Shown in pieces: positions 8,816-18,757 of a stretch of 64,000 nt of DNA. The position numbers were made by a program, and so were the translations under genes. Under the pieces are notes generated by a model, which was not told where the DNA came from, ran no database searches, and was given only the letters and a program-made list of their open reading frames with translations. Every line of letters starts with the position of its first letter. Positions within the stretch are counted from its first letter, which is position 1. Location: assembly GCF_004342005.1 (NCBI RefSeq), contig NZ_SMBX01000001.1, forward strand, positions 124,001 to 188,000, given 5' to 3'. The DNA comes from Paracandidimonas soli. GTDB lineage: Bacteria; Pseudomonadota; Gammaproteobacteria; Burkholderiales; Burkholderiaceae_B.

Positions 8816-8830
8816 ATTGGGCTGGCAGAC

Positions 8831-11497
8831 TCAGAATGCCGGGCCGTCGTCCTCGGCCGGGGAGGGTACGGTCTTGCCGGCGGTTTTCGCTGCGGTTTTC
8901 TTCGCAGCCGTTTTGGCGGCTGTTTTCTTGGCGGCCGTCTTCTTCACCGCGGCTTTCTTGGCCGCTGTCTTGGTCGCTGTTTTCGCTGCCGTCTTGGCTG
9001 CTGTCTTGGCTGCGGTTTTCGTCGCCTTCTTTGCGCCGGGCTTTTCAGGACGCGGCTCGAACTCGAAGCCTACCTTGCCGTCCGGCTGGCGCACCAGGAA
9101 TGCCTTGAACTTGCGGTTGGTGCGGCTGGAGACGAAACCGTCGAGCAGATCGGTCTTGCCGCTGGACAGCAGCTTTTCGATCTGTTCCGCCTGGATTTCT
9201 TTCTGCAGGATGACCTTGCCGGTACGGAAGTCGCAGCTTTTCTCCGGGCCGACCGATTTCTCGCACACGTAGTTCATGCCGTGCTCGAACACCCGTGCAT
9301 TGCATTTCGGGCAGGCGCCCAGCGGCGTGTGGCCCGAGAAATCGACAGGCTCGTTGTCGTCGTCGTTGTTCTGGCCGAAATCGAATTCGAGCTTGTATTC
9401 GTCGGTGATGCGCAGCAATGCGGCGAAGGGGCGTCCCATCTTGCTGATGAAGCCGGACAGAGGGCCGATTTCGCGCTTCTGCAGCAATTCTTCGACCTCG
9501 GGAATTTCGAAGGTGCGCCCGCCCGGATGCTTGCCAATGGAGAAGTCGCAACTGGTGCAGGCGTAGCGGCGATAGTTTTCCTTGACCACGCCGCCGCACT
9601 TCGGACACGGCGTTGCCAGCGTGGCGTAATCGCCCGGCACGGTATCGCGGTCGTATTCCTTGGCGCGCTTGACGATGACCTGGGTCATGCGGGCGATTTC
9701 CCGCATGAAGCTGTCGCGGTCCAGCTGGCGCTGCTCGATCTGCTTGAGCTGGTGCTCCCATTCGCCGGTCAGCTCGGGCGAGGTCAGTTCGCTGACGCCC
9801 AGTCCGGAGAGCAGCGTCATCAGTTGCCGCGCCTTGGCGCTGGGCGACAGCTCGCGGCCTTCGCGGCGCAGATAGCCTTCGTTGATCAGGCCTTCGATGA
9901 TGGCGGCGCGGGTCGCCGGCGTGCCCAGGCCGCGCTCGGACATGGCTTCGCGCAGTTCTTCGTCGCTGACCAGCTTGCCGGCGCTTTCCATGGCCGACAG
10001 CAGCGTGGCTTCGGTGAAGCGCGCCGGCGGCTTGGTGACCATGTCTTTCAGCTGGACGTCGTCCGTCTGTACGGTTTCGCCGTCGGCGACGGGCACCAGG
10101 CTGGTATCGTCGCCCTGGGCGTCGCGGCCGTAGATGGCAAGCCAGCCCGGCGACACCAGCACCTTGCCTTCCGTCTTGAAGTGATGGCCGGAAACCTTGG
10201 TGATGCGGGTCGTCACGCGGAACTCAGCCGCTGGATAGAACACGGCCAGGAAGCGGCGGGCCACCAGTTCGTAGACCTTGCCTTCGGCTTCGCTGAGGTC
10301 CTTGGGAACCTGCTGCGTCGGGATGATGGCGAAGTGATCGGAGACCTTTTTGTCGTCGAAAATGCGGCGATTGGGCTTGATCCAGCCTTCTTTGTTCAGC
10401 TTCTCGGCAAAGGGCCTGACGCTGGCCGCCGCGCTGGAGCCCCCCTCGGCCAGGGCCTGGGAGACCTGCTTGACGGTGTTCAGGTAGTCTTCCGGCAGAT
10501 AGCGGGAATCGGTACGCGGGTAGGTCAGCGCCTTGTGGCGCTCATAAAGCGTCTGCGCCAGCGCCAGCGTGGTCTTGGCGGAGAAGCCGAAGCGCGAGTT
10601 CGCCTCGCGTTGCAGGGATGTCAGGTCGAACAGCGCCGGAGACAGCTGCGTTGACGGCTTGGACTCTTCCGTGAATTCGCCCGGCTGGTCGCGGCAGGCG
10701 GCCACGATGGTCTGCGCCGCCGTCTTGGACCACAGGCGCGAGTCGCGCTTTTCCGGATCGAGCTCGTCCTTGACGAATTTGGGATCGAACCAGCGGCCGT
10801 TGTAGAAGCCCGCGGCGGCCACGAAGGTGGCATGCACTTCCCAGTAGTCGCGCGGCTGGAAGCGGCGGATGCGTTCTTCGCGTTCGTTGACGATGGCCAG
10901 CGTGGGGGTCTGGACGCGTCCCACGGGGGTCTTGAAGAAGCCGCCGTCCTTGCTGTTGAAGGCCGTCATGGCGCGCGTGCCGTTGATGCCGACCAGCCAA
11001 TCGGCCTCGGCGCGCGACCGGGCTGCGGCTTCCAGCGGCTTGAGATCGTCGTCGTCGCGCAGGTTGGCAAAGGCCTCGCGGATGGCGGTCTGCGTCATGG
11101 AGCGCAGCCAGAGGCGCCTGATGGGCTTCTTTACGCCAGCGTATTGGATGATGTAACGAAAGATCAGTTCCCCTTCCCGTCCCGCGTCGCATGCATTGAT
11201 AATGGCCGACACGTCTTTGCGCTTGAGGAGCTTGACCAGCAGCTTCAGGCGTTCGGACGAGCGCTTGTCGGTCGGGCCGAGCTCGAACTCGGGCGGAATG
11301 ACGGGAAGATGGGCGAAGCTCCATTTGCCGCGAACCGGATCGTTGGGCGCGACCAGGCTGAGCAAATGCCCGATGCTCGACGCCAGGACGTATTGCTCGC
11401 TTTCGAAATAGTCGCCTTCTCGTGAGAATCCTCCCAGGGCCCGGGAGATGTCCAGTGCGACGGAAGGTTTCTCGGCAATAATGAGCGTTTTAGTCAT
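8831..11497 (-). CDS. topB: DNA topoisomerase III with histone-like Lys/Ala C-terminal tail
   Basis: An 888-residue type IA topoisomerase from the ATG at 11497 (MTKTLIIAEKPSVA). It has an N-terminal Toprim domain (IIAEKPSVA, ACDAGREGELI) and the active-site Tyr at about residue 326 in LTYPRTDSRY. SRAEADWLVGINGTRA precedes that, and CxxC zinc motifs (CPKCGG, CTSCDF, CPKCNA) lie towards the C-terminus. It relaxes negative supercoils and decatenates DNA. The final 65 or so residues are repeats of KTAAK and KKTAA resembling eukaryotic histone H1 tails, likely a DNA-tethering extension. E. coli TopB is about 650 residues and lacks such a tail and zinc array. Confidence 0.93.
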   Translation of the reverse strand: MTKTLIIAEKPSVALDISRALGGFSREGDYFESEQYVLASSIGHLLSLVAPNDPVRGKWSFAHLPVIPPEFELGPTDKRSSERLKLLVKLLKRKDVSAIINACDAGREGELIFRYIIQYAGVKKPIRRLWLRSMTQTAIREAFANLRDDDDLKPLEAAARSRAEADWLVGINGTRAMTAFNSKDGGFFKTPVGRVQTPTLAIVNEREERIRRFQPRDYWEVHATFVAAAGFYNGRWFDPKFVKDELDPEKRDSRLWSKTAAQTIVAACRDQPGEFTEESKPSTQLSPALFDLTSLQREANSRFGFSAKTTLALAQTLYERHKALTYPRTDSRYLPEDYLNTVKQVSQALAEGGSSAAASVRPFAEKLNKEGWIKPNRRIFDDKKVSDHFAIIPTQQVPKDLSEAEGKVYELVARRFLAVFYPAAEFRVTTRITKVSGHHFKTEGKVLVSPGWLAIYGRDAQGDDTSLVPVADGETVQTDDVQLKDMVTKPPARFTEATLLSAMESAGKLVSDEELREAMSERGLGTPATRAAIIEGLINEGYLRREGRELSPSAKARQLMTLLSGLGVSELTSPELTGEWEHQLKQIEQRQLDRDSFMREIARMTQVIVKRAKEYDRDTVPGDYATLATPCPKCGGVVKENYRRYACTSCDFSIGKHPGGRTFEIPEVEELLQKREIGPLSGFISKMGRPFAALLRITDEYKLEFDFGQNNDDDNEPVDFSGHTPLGACPKCNARVFEHGMNYVCEKSVGPEKSCDFRTGKVILQKEIQAEQIEKLLSSGKTDLLDGFVSSRTNRKFKAFLVRQPDGKVGFEFEPRPEKPGAKKATKTAAKTAAKTAAKTATKTAAKKAAVKKTAAKKTAAKTAAKKTAAKTAGKTVPSPAEDDGPAF

Positions 11498-11559
11498 GTG
11501 TTTCCAGTAACTGCCTATTTGCAGCAATAGCGCGGATGATACGGGTGGAGAATCGCACC

Positions 11560-14223
11560 ATGCAAGTCGAGCATATTAACGGCAACCTGCCTGCAGGTGT
11601 TTCGGGGCCGGATTTCCTGCGCAGGTCCGCCTTGCTGCTGGGGGCTGCGCTGGTGGCCAGCGCCATGGTCTGCTGGGTGGCTGCCAATTGGGCATATGCC
11701 GACAAATTCCAGAAGCTGGCCGGGGCGCAGGTGCTGCTGGCGCTGATTGTCCTGGCTGCTGGATGGACGGCCGGCAAGACGGCTTCCGGCAACCGCAACC
11801 TGACGGCATTCGCGCAGTTGCTGGCCCTTGCCTGCGTGTGCGTCGGAGCCATGCTGGCATTGCAGGGGCAAATATATCAGACTGGGGCGGATGCCTGGCA
11901 ACTGTTTGCCCTCTGGGCCGTGCTGTTATTGCCCTGGCTGTTCGGGCTTCATACGGTGTTCCTGGCTGTGCTGTCCGGCGGATTGCTGAATATCGCCGCG
12001 ATTCTGGCATTCGATGATGGCATGCTGGTCGCCTTGTGGTCGAGCGGCTTCGGCTCTGCGGAGCGGGCGCTGCTTCTGGCGCTGGTCAACGGCGTGATGC
12101 TGTTGCTGGCCGAACGGTATGTGCACAGGCTGGAGGACCGTTGGCGCATTGCGCCGCGCCTGGCGGCCCTGGCCATGCTGGGCTGGCTGTTCTGGACACT
12201 GTTGCTGCTGCATTTCGATAGCGGCAACGATGGCCTGGCGTGGGCCGTGGTGCTGGGAGGGCTGCTGGTTTGCGCGCTCATGGCGGCGGTCTACCGGGAC
12301 GAGCGGCGCTTCGATCTGGCCATGCTGAGTCAGGCCGGGCTGTTCGTCCTTGGCGTGGTAGTTATGCAGTTCATCGTCCATGCACAGTCAGAGTGGGTGC
12401 TGGTTCCGCTCATCCTGACTGTGGCTGTGCTGTCGGGACTGATCCTGCATTGGCTGCGCCGCCTGTATCGCGAGCACCGCAATGCGGGCGGGGCGGCGGG
12501 CGGCGAGCCGCAGCGCGGCCCCGCGCCAGGCGCGGCAGACGAGGAATCGGAGGATCCCTGGTATATCAGCCATTTCCGTCTTGGCGTAATGTGGCTGCTG
12601 ACGTTGCTGCTGCTGGCGCTGATGTTCCTGGTGCTCCAGCTGGATATCGAGGATGTCTGGGTGTGGGGCCTGTTGCTGGCGGGCGGATGCCTGGGCATGC
12701 GTTTCCTGGCGTCGGCCATGCTGCGCGAGGCGGCGGCGGCGCTGGCCAGCGTGGGGCTTGTCCTGGTGTGCTGGCAATGGCTGGAGCTGGACGCTCGGTG
12801 GACGGGCGTCGGAACAGGGGCGCTGCTGGCGCTCGCCGCTGTTGGAGGGATCGCCTATGGGATCGGGCGTCATGCGCTGTTCCGATTCTTCTGCGCGGGC
12901 ATGGTTACCTTCCTTCTCCTGAATCTGACGTGGGGAACGTTCGGAGACTGGTTCTTCGATTCTGCGTGGATGAGAGAGGATGTCACGGCGACTCCTTATT
13001 ACCTGTCGGCGGTATATTGGCGGCTCTGGCTGCTGGCATTGGGCGCGGTACTGTGCCTGTCCCTGTCGCTGCGTGGCGGGAAATGGACGGCGTTGAGGCC
13101 CATGGCATGGGCGCTGGCGATCCTGGCCCAGACGATGGCATGGCTGGCTCCATCGCACTGGATGGCGATGGAGCCATGGGCTTCGCCCGCAGCCTTCAAT
13201 GCCCAACTGCTGCGGATAATGTTTGCTCTGCTGCCGGCCATGCTGCTGGGTATCTTCTGGAAGCGCCAGCCGGATATCCTGCCGGTGCGCACAGGCATCG
13301 GAGCCATTGTCGTGCTGGTCGTGGCGGGCTTCGGCTGGCTGGGAGCGCCGGGCATCGTGCTGGCGCTGGTGTGGCTGTTGCTGGGAGCCTTTGCCCAAGG
13401 AGTGTCCTGGCGGCATGCGGGCCGCGAGGCGGGGCGCCCCTGGATCGTCCTGGGCGCGGCAGGCTTGCTCGTTTACCTGTGCCGCTTCTATTTCGACCTG
13501 GACATCAGTCTGCTGGACAAATCCGGCGTGCTGGCCGCCATGGGGCTGTGGTTCCTGGCGGGCGGATGGCTGCTGCGCGAATCCTCCGAGGACGGCAGGA
13601 CATTGCCGCCCAGGCGCACGCTGGGCTGGCTGGCCGCCGGCCTGATCGCCGTGCTGGCAGTCGTGAATACGGACATCTACCGCAAGGAAGCGCTGCTGGC
13701 TGATGGCAGGACGGTGATTCTCGAACTGGCTCCGGTGGATCCGCGCTCCTTGATGCAGGGTGACTACATGGCCCTGGATTTCCAGGCTACCGCAGATGTC
13801 CGGCAAATCCTGAGTCAAGCCGAGGAGTCGACCGAAGCGGGGGGCATTTCCCGTTCCGGCGGCTATATGCTGTTGCGCCCGGATGCGGATGGCGTGCATC
13901 GCGTGGCGGCGATTTCCGCCTCGCGCGATGGGCACATGCGTCTGGAGGGCGATGCAAACCGGGATGAATCTACCGATGAGCCCACGGACGATACGGCTGG
14001 CGCGCGTGATGCGGCCGAGCCGTTGGGCGATGCCCCGACGGAAGTGGCCATGCGTTTCCGCATGGGAGAGTACGGCAGGCCGGAAGTCGGCGTGAACGCC
14101 TTCTTCTTCACCGAGGGCGATGCCGTGCGTTTCGAGCGGGCCAAATATGGCGAATTCCGCGTGTCGGATAGCGGCGGCTTCCTGCTGGTGCGTCTGCTGG
14201 ACGTCAGGCGGCGGCCGCTGTAG
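11560..14223 (+). CDS. Fused DUF2157 - DUF4401 - GDYXXLXY membrane protein
   Basis: An 887-residue polytopic protein. The ATG at 11560 is preferred over 11536 because GGAG lies nine bases before it. The N-terminal part (about residues 1-320) is DUF2157-like, with many helices. A soluble linker near residue 330 is followed by a second membrane block of DUF4401 type to about residue 710. The C-terminal periplasmic part contains LMQGDYMALDF, the hallmark of the GDYXXLXY family. These modules are more often separate neighbouring genes, so this is a fusion. Function is unknown; an envelope role is likely. It is flanked by oppositely oriented topB and gluQ. Confidence 0.8.
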   Translation: MQVEHINGNLPAGVSGPDFLRRSALLLGAALVASAMVCWVAANWAYADKFQKLAGAQVLLALIVLAAGWTAGKTASGNRNLTAFAQLLALACVCVGAMLALQGQIYQTGADAWQLFALWAVLLLPWLFGLHTVFLAVLSGGLLNIAAILAFDDGMLVALWSSGFGSAERALLLALVNGVMLLLAERYVHRLEDRWRIAPRLAALAMLGWLFWTLLLLHFDSGNDGLAWAVVLGGLLVCALMAAVYRDERRFDLAMLSQAGLFVLGVVVMQFIVHAQSEWVLVPLILTVAVLSGLILHWLRRLYREHRNAGGAAGGEPQRGPAPGAADEESEDPWYISHFRLGVMWLLTLLLLALMFLVLQLDIEDVWVWGLLLAGGCLGMRFLASAMLREAAAALASVGLVLVCWQWLELDARWTGVGTGALLALAAVGGIAYGIGRHALFRFFCAGMVTFLLLNLTWGTFGDWFFDSAWMREDVTATPYYLSAVYWRLWLLALGAVLCLSLSLRGGKWTALRPMAWALAILAQTMAWLAPSHWMAMEPWASPAAFNAQLLRIMFALLPAMLLGIFWKRQPDILPVRTGIGAIVVLVVAGFGWLGAPGIVLALVWLLLGAFAQGVSWRHAGREAGRPWIVLGAAGLLVYLCRFYFDLDISLLDKSGVLAAMGLWFLAGGWLLRESSEDGRTLPPRRTLGWLAAGLIAVLAVVNTDIYRKEALLADGRTVILELAPVDPRSLMQGDYMALDFQATADVRQILSQAEESTEAGGISRSGGYMLLRPDADGVHRVAAISASRDGHMRLEGDANRDESTDEPTDDTAGARDAAEPLGDAPTEVAMRFRMGEYGRPEVGVNAFFFTEGDAVRFERAKYGEFRVSDSGGFLLVRLLDVRRRPL

Positions 14224-14238
14224 CGGGCTTGCGCGTCC

Positions 14239-15138
14239 TCACGCGCACCCGCGCCGCCGGCCTGCCTGCACGAACCGCCGGGCCCATTGCGCCGTGGCTT
14301 CGGCCCAGAAACCGGGAACATCCGGTGCGGCAATGGCGGGAAAGCCCAGGAAAGTCCAGGCCGCGTTCAGCGTGCGTACGGGATCGCCCAGATCCAGGGC
14401 GGGAGCGTGGTTCTGCTTGGACAGCTTGCGTCCCTGCTCGTCCAGCGCCAGCGGCACGTGCAGCGTATCGGGCATCGGCACGCCGAGAAGGCGCTGCAGC
14501 ACGCGCTGCCTCGGCGTCGAGTCCAGCAGGTCCGCGCCGCGCACGATATCCGTAATGCCCTGGTCCGCGTCGTCCACGACCACGACCAGTTGATAGGCCC
14601 ACAGGCCGTCGGCCCGCTTCAGCGTGAAATCACCCACGGCATGCGCCACATCCTGCTGCTGGGCGTCCATCCAGCGATCCTGGAAGTGCTCCACGCCTTC
14701 CGGCACCCTCAGTCGCCAGGCGCGGGCGGATCGGCCGGAGGGAATGCCATTGCGGCAGGTGCCGGGGTAGGGACGTTCATGCGAGCCCTCGGCCGGCGGC
14801 GGGCTGGCCATGGCGATCTCCTGCCGCGTGCAGCCGCAACCGTACACCAGCCCCAGCGCAAGCAGACGATCGAAGACTTCCTGATAGCGGCCCAGCCGCT
14901 GCTGCTGCCAGACGGGCGGCTCGTCCCAGTGCATGCGCAGCGCCTGCAACTGCTGCATGATGATGCGGTCGGCGCCGGGCACGGCGCGGGGGGCATCGAT
15001 ATCCTCGATGCGCAGCAACCAGGCGCCCTTGTGCGCCCTCGCATCCAGCCAACTCGCCATGGCTGCGACGAGAGAGCCCGCATGCAGCGGGCCGCTGGGG
15101 CTGGGGGCGAAACGGCCGCGGTAAGGCAGGGCAGGCAT
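14239..15138 (-). CDS. gluQ: Glutamyl-Q tRNA(Asp) synthetase
   Basis: A 299-residue paralogue of the glutamyl-tRNA synthetase catalytic domain, lacking the anticodon-binding half. It has a HIGH-like [10 protein letters not shown] motif, [11 protein letters not shown], a CGCTR-x-C zinc segment and a KMSKS-like RKLSKQ. It attaches glutamate to the queuosine base at position 34 of tRNA(Asp). Its stop lies 15 bases from the convergent fusion gene. It is transcribed in the same direction as smg, 33 bases upstream. Confidence 0.92.
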   Translation of the reverse strand: MPALPYRGRFAPSPSGPLHAGSLVAAMASWLDARAHKGAWLLRIEDIDAPRAVPGADRIIMQQLQALRMHWDEPPVWQQQRLGRYQEVFDRLLALGLVYGCGCTRQEIAMASPPPAEGSHERPYPGTCRNGIPSGRSARAWRLRVPEGVEHFQDRWMDAQQQDVAHAVGDFTLKRADGLWAYQLVVVVDDADQGITDIVRGADLLDSTPRQRVLQRLLGVPMPDTLHVPLALDEQGRKLSKQNHAPALDLGDPVRTLNAAWTFLGFPAIAAPDVPGFWAEATAQWARRFVQAGRRRGCA

Positions 15139-15170
15139 ATGCTGCGAATCCCGTTCGGGCTTGGCGGGCC

Positions 15171-15632
15171 CTAATGCGACATGCGGATGCGATCGTCCGT
15201 CAGCAGCTCTTCGAACACGAGATGATCGATTTCGGCCTGCTGGCTCCAGAGCACCATCAGGGCGATGACCTTGATGGTCTGCAGCGATACCGGGCTATCG
15301 TCGGTGGCCAGCGCCTGCTCGATCATGATTTCGCGCAGCGCGGGCGGCAATGTGCCCGAGGATTCCAGGAACTGGATGAAGCCGATGGCCTGCGAACCCA
15401 GCATCTGATACTCATGGTCGGCGAACACGCGATGGCTGTCGCTGGTGCTGAGGGCGGAAAGAGGACTGCATTGCTCGGTGGTCTGGGCCAGACGGTGAAG
15501 CCAGCCCAGCGCGTCGTTGATGTCGTCATCCTCGAAACCTACCGCGGCCAGCTTGTGCGCCAATACGTCGGCATCGGGACAAGCTTGCGGGGTGTAGTAG
15601 TTCTCGAAAAGATAAACCAGTATGTCTAGCAT
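15171..15632 (-). CDS. smg: DUF494 family protein Smg
   Basis: A 153-residue acidic protein starting [17 protein letters not shown], the invariant N-terminus of the Smg family. The ATG at 15632 is chosen over an upstream reading (15779) because family members begin here. Smg has no proven function. In many beta- and gammaproteobacteria it lies near dprA and a topoisomerase gene; here topB is about 3.7 kb downstream on the same strand, so the pairing is preserved loosely around two inserted genes. Confidence 0.9.
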   Translation of the reverse strand: MLDILVYLFENYYTPQACPDADVLAHKLAAVGFEDDDINDALGWLHRLAQTTEQCSPLSALSTSDSHRVFADHEYQMLGSQAIGFIQFLESSGTLPPALREIMIEQALATDDSPVSLQTIKVIALMVLWSQQAEIDHLVFEELLTDDRIRMSH

Positions 15633-15787
15633 GCTGTAGCAGCGCCCTTCAGTGAAATCGCAAGAAACGAATGGATAAAGCCGTGACTTGCAGGGTTGAC
15701 TGTACGCTGATTCTTGTGGCTGGGCAACTTGACCCGAGAGGCCGGGAATGGAGTGTATAGTTCGGGAAATCCCCAGCAAAGCCAGTC

Positions 15788-16975
15788 ATGAATCACCCGA
15801 TGAAACGAGCAATTGCAGGCCAGGCAGTCCTTGTGGCCGGTATTCTATTGATCGCAGCCGCGTTGCGCGCGCCCTTCACCGGGTTGCCGCCGCTGCTCGG
15901 GCCGATAGCAGAAGACTTCGGCCTGAACACCCTGGCGACCGGAGCGCTGACCACTCTGCCGTTGCTGGCGTTCGCCCTGATATCGCCGTTCGGCGCGCTG
16001 TTTGCCCGCGCCTTTGGTCTGGAACGGACATTGTTCTATGCATTGGCCGCCATTGCGCTGGGAATCGCGCTGCGCTCGGCGGATGGGGTCTGGACCCTGT
16101 ATCTCGGCACAGCGATCATCGGCATGGGAATCGCATGCGGCAATGTCTTGCTGCCCAGCCTGGTCAAGCGCGACTTTCCGCAGAGAATCGCATCGTTGAC
16201 CGGCGCCTATGCCCTGACGATGGGCGTGGCCGCCGCAGTGGGTTCGGCAGTCGTCATTCCGCTGGCGCAGGCCTGGGGATGGCGCGTATCGCTGGGCACA
16301 TTCCTGCTGTTGCCGCTGGCGGCGCTGGCCGTATGGATGACCCAGCTCGGCAACCGCGCTTCGCAGGCAAGTACCGACACGGCGACGCCGCAACAGGATG
16401 GCGGCAAGGTCTGGCATTCGGTGCTGGCATGGCAGGTCACGCTCTTCTTCGGACTCAACTCAACGATCTACTACATCGTCATCGGCTGGCTGCCGGCCAT
16501 TCTGGTCGATGCTGGCATGACTCCCGCGCGAGCCGGATCCCTGCACGGCATACTGCAGCTGGCGAGCGCGGTGCCCGGGCTTGTGATCGGCCCCATCCTC
16601 GGCCGCATGCGTGACCAGCGCCTGGCCGCCGCCGTGGTGAGCCTGTTTTCCGCCACGGCCCTGCTGGGCCTGCTGCTAGCGCCGCAACTGGCCCTGGCAT
16701 GGTCCATTCTGTTCGGGCTCGGCTCCGGAGCGAACATCATCCTCGGCCTGAGTTTCATCGCCCTGCGCACGTCAAATGCGCACCAGGCCGCCACGCTGTC
16801 CGGCATGTCGCAATGCCTGGGCTACTTGCTGGCGGCAACGGGACCTATAGCGATAGGCGCATTGCACGATTTCACGGGCGGCTGGCAGGCCCCGCTGGCG
16901 CTATGCACCGCCCTGGCGCTGGCCGCCATGGGCATGGGCATCCTGTCCGGACGGAATCGCCGCATTGGAGCCTGA
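15788..16975 (+). CDS. MFS transporter, CynX/NimT-like
   Basis: A 395-residue permease with twelve predicted helices. It opens with LIAAALRAPFTGLPPLLGPI, a conserved first-helix pattern of the CynX (cyanate / 2-nitroimidazole) subfamily. GNVLLPSLVKRDFP and TGAYALTMGVAAAVGSA follow in helices 4 and 5. CynX-type carriers move small anions or nitroheterocycles; the substrate here is not determined. It stands alone, divergent from smg across a 155-bp gap. Confidence 0.87.
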   Translation: MNHPMKRAIAGQAVLVAGILLIAAALRAPFTGLPPLLGPIAEDFGLNTLATGALTTLPLLAFALISPFGALFARAFGLERTLFYALAAIALGIALRSADGVWTLYLGTAIIGMGIACGNVLLPSLVKRDFPQRIASLTGAYALTMGVAAAVGSAVVIPLAQAWGWRVSLGTFLLLPLAALAVWMTQLGNRASQASTDTATPQQDGGKVWHSVLAWQVTLFFGLNSTIYYIVIGWLPAILVDAGMTPARAGSLHGILQLASAVPGLVIGPILGRMRDQRLAAAVVSLFSATALLGLLLAPQLALAWSILFGLGSGANIILGLSFIALRTSNAHQAATLSGMSQCLGYLLAATGPIAIGALHDFTGGWQAPLALCTALALAAMGMGILSGRNRRIGA

Positions 16976-17055
16976 GCAGCACTTCACGTTGACCTTGGGC
17001 AGCACAGGAAATAGAACCCTGTCAATGCGGTTTTCCAAGCTTGCATCGGCGCAGT

Positions 17056-17218
17056 GAAGAAGGGGGTGTGTCTGCCTGGCGTGGCCGTTGAGGCGCGCCC
17101 GCCCGGAAGCGAAGGGAGGCGCGCATGCGCCGGACGAGCGAGGGCAGGGGACGTTCGGCTCCGGAGGGAGCCGAACCGCAGCCGATAGGCCGCGCCAGGC
17201 AGACACACCCCCTTCTTC
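17056..17218. repeat. Dispersed palindromic repeat E, copy 1
   Basis: The main content of the 349-bp convergent gap 16976-17324. Perfect 26-bp arms at 17056-17081 and 17193-17218 enclose about 110 bases. Inside is a 10-bp hairpin, GTTCGGCTCC, loop GGAG, at 17153-17176. The whole element is homologous to 48318-48470: the interior aligns (GCCGTTGAGG, AGGGGACGTTCGGCTCC), while the arms differ and yet stay self-complementary in each copy. It is non-coding; short ORFs across it are incidental. It could be a structured RNA, a replication-born palindrome or a non-autonomous mobile repeat. Confidence 0.85.
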
Positions 17219-17252
17219 GCGTCAAAAGAACCCGGCAGCCTCCCAAAGACGA

Positions 17253-17284
17253 AAAGCCCATCGATCAACAGATCGATGGGCTTT
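17253..17284 (-). terminator. Intrinsic terminator of the thiolase gene
   Basis: A perfect 14-bp stem (AAAGCCCATCGATC and its complement) with loop AACA, 40 bases past the thiolase stop. On the minus strand it runs into TTTTCGTCTTT. On the plus strand the stem is followed by only a short A-run. Confidence 0.85.
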
Positions 17285-17324
17285 AAAAGCCTGGAAACGC
17301 AGGCTTGGAAACTCAGCGCTTAGT

Positions 17325-18506
17325 TCAGGCCATTTCCAGCGCCACGGCCACGGCTTCGCCGCCGCCGATGCAAAGCGAAGCCACGCCGCGCTTGCCGCCG
17401 GTCTTGCGCAGCGCGCCCACCAGCGTGACCAGCAGACGCGCGCCCGAAGCCCCGATCGGGTGGCCGAGCGCCGTTGCGCCGCCATGGATGTTCACCTTCT
17501 CGTGCGGCAGATTCAGGTCCTTCATCGCGGCCATCGTCACCACGGCAAAGGCTTCGTTGATCTCGTACAGATCCACGTCGCCGGCGGACCAGCCCGCCTT
17601 GTCCAGCAGCTTCTGGATGGCGCCTACGGGAGCCGTGGTGAACCACTGAGGCTCATGCGAATGCTGCGCATGGCCCACAATGCGCGCCAGCGGCGTGGCG
17701 CCCAGCTTCTTCGCCGTGGATTCACGCATCAGCACCAGGGCAGCCGCGCCATCGGAAATCGAGGACGCGTTGGCTGCGGTGACCGTGCCGTCCTTCTTGA
17801 AGGCCGGCTTCAGGCTGGGGATTTTCTCGGGCATGGCCTTGGCCGGAGACTCGTCGGTACTGATCACTGTATCGCCCTTGCGGCCGGCGATCGTGACCGG
17901 TGCGATCTCCCATGCGAAGCTGCCGTCCTCGGTGGCGGCGCGCGCCCTGCGCAGCGACTCCAGCGAGAATGCATCCTGGTCTTCGCGCGAGAAAGAATAC
18001 TTGTCGGCGCAGTCTTCCGCGAACACGCCCATAGGGGTGCCGCGCTTGTAGGCGTCTTCAAGGCCGTCCAGCGCCATGTGGTCATACACAGTGGAGTGTC
18101 CGTAGCGATAGCCCTGGCGGCCGCGCAGCAGCAGGTACGGCGCATTGCTCATGCTTTCCTGGCCGCCGGCCACCACGACGTCGGCGCTGCCCGCCAGCAG
18201 CAGATCGTGGGCGAACATGGCGGCCTTCATGCCCGATCCGCAGACCTTGTGGATCGTGGTGCACGCGGTGCCCAGCGGCAGACCGGCTCCCAGCGCGGCC
18301 TGGCGCGCGGGCGCCTGGCCCTGGCCGGCCTGCAGAACGTTGCCCATGATGACTTCGTTCACTGTCGATGAGTCGATGCCGGCGCGCTCGACGGCGGCCT
18401 TGATGGCGATGGAGCCCAGCTCATGGGCGGCGAGGCCGGACAGGCTGCCCATCATACCGCCCATGGGCGTGCGTGCGACGGAAACAATGACGATCGGATC
18501 AGACAT
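17325..18506 (-). CDS. Acetyl-CoA C-acetyltransferase (thiolase)
   Basis: A 393-residue biosynthetic-type thiolase that condenses two acetyl-CoA to acetoacetyl-CoA, or cleaves 3-ketoacyl-CoA. The full catalytic set is present at canonical spacing: nucleophile Cys89 in KVCGSGMK, His349 in GHPIGASG and Cys379 in CIGGGEA. Length and numbering match the Zoogloea PhaA enzyme closely. No phaB or phaC is adjacent, so a polyhydroxybutyrate role is possible but not shown. It could equally serve acetoacetate degradation (AtoB-like). Confidence 0.93.
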   Translation of the reverse strand: MSDPIVIVSVARTPMGGMMGSLSGLAAHELGSIAIKAAVERAGIDSSTVNEVIMGNVLQAGQGQAPARQAALGAGLPLGTACTTIHKVCGSGMKAAMFAHDLLLAGSADVVVAGGQESMSNAPYLLLRGRQGYRYGHSTVYDHMALDGLEDAYKRGTPMGVFAEDCADKYSFSREDQDAFSLESLRRARAATEDGSFAWEIAPVTIAGRKGDTVISTDESPAKAMPEKIPSLKPAFKKDGTVTAANASSISDGAAALVLMRESTAKKLGATPLARIVGHAQHSHEPQWFTTAPVGAIQKLLDKAGWSAGDVDLYEINEAFAVVTMAAMKDLNLPHEKVNIHGGATALGHPIGASGARLLVTLVGALRKTGGKRGVASLCIGGGEAVAVALEMA

Positions 18507-18757
18507 GGGAGGCTCCTTCCAGATGAATGGGTTCTGCTGCCATTATGCCGCCGGATTGCCGGCTTGTGCCATGGGGCAGCGTATTATCAGGATAAACGAG
18601 AATAGGTTTTTCCTGTGGACGCCAGATAGCGGAAACGGCAAACCAACGCCAGCCTGCGCAGGGCGGGGGCAGTTTTCTGCATGAAAATGGTGTCAGGCGC
18701 TCTATTGAGGTAAGGTATCACGCCGTGCGGCTGCGCACGGAGAAGGAGAAATAATTG

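Noticed and set aside
8780-10654. A 624-codon plus-strand open frame opposite topB
   Set aside because: It is the complementary frame of a high-GC gene. The minus-strand reading has every topoisomerase III motif and the plus reading shows no domain; its Arg/Gly/Ala-rich composition is that of a shadow.
12388-13935. A 515-codon minus-strand frame inside the DUF2157 fusion gene
   Set aside because: Gln/Arg/His-rich composition with no hydrophobic order, which is the mirror of a membrane protein rather than a gene.
17100-18371. Plus-strand frame through repeat E and antisense to the thiolase
   Set aside because: It is open only because the E repeat lacks stops and the thiolase is GC-rich. No domain is seen.
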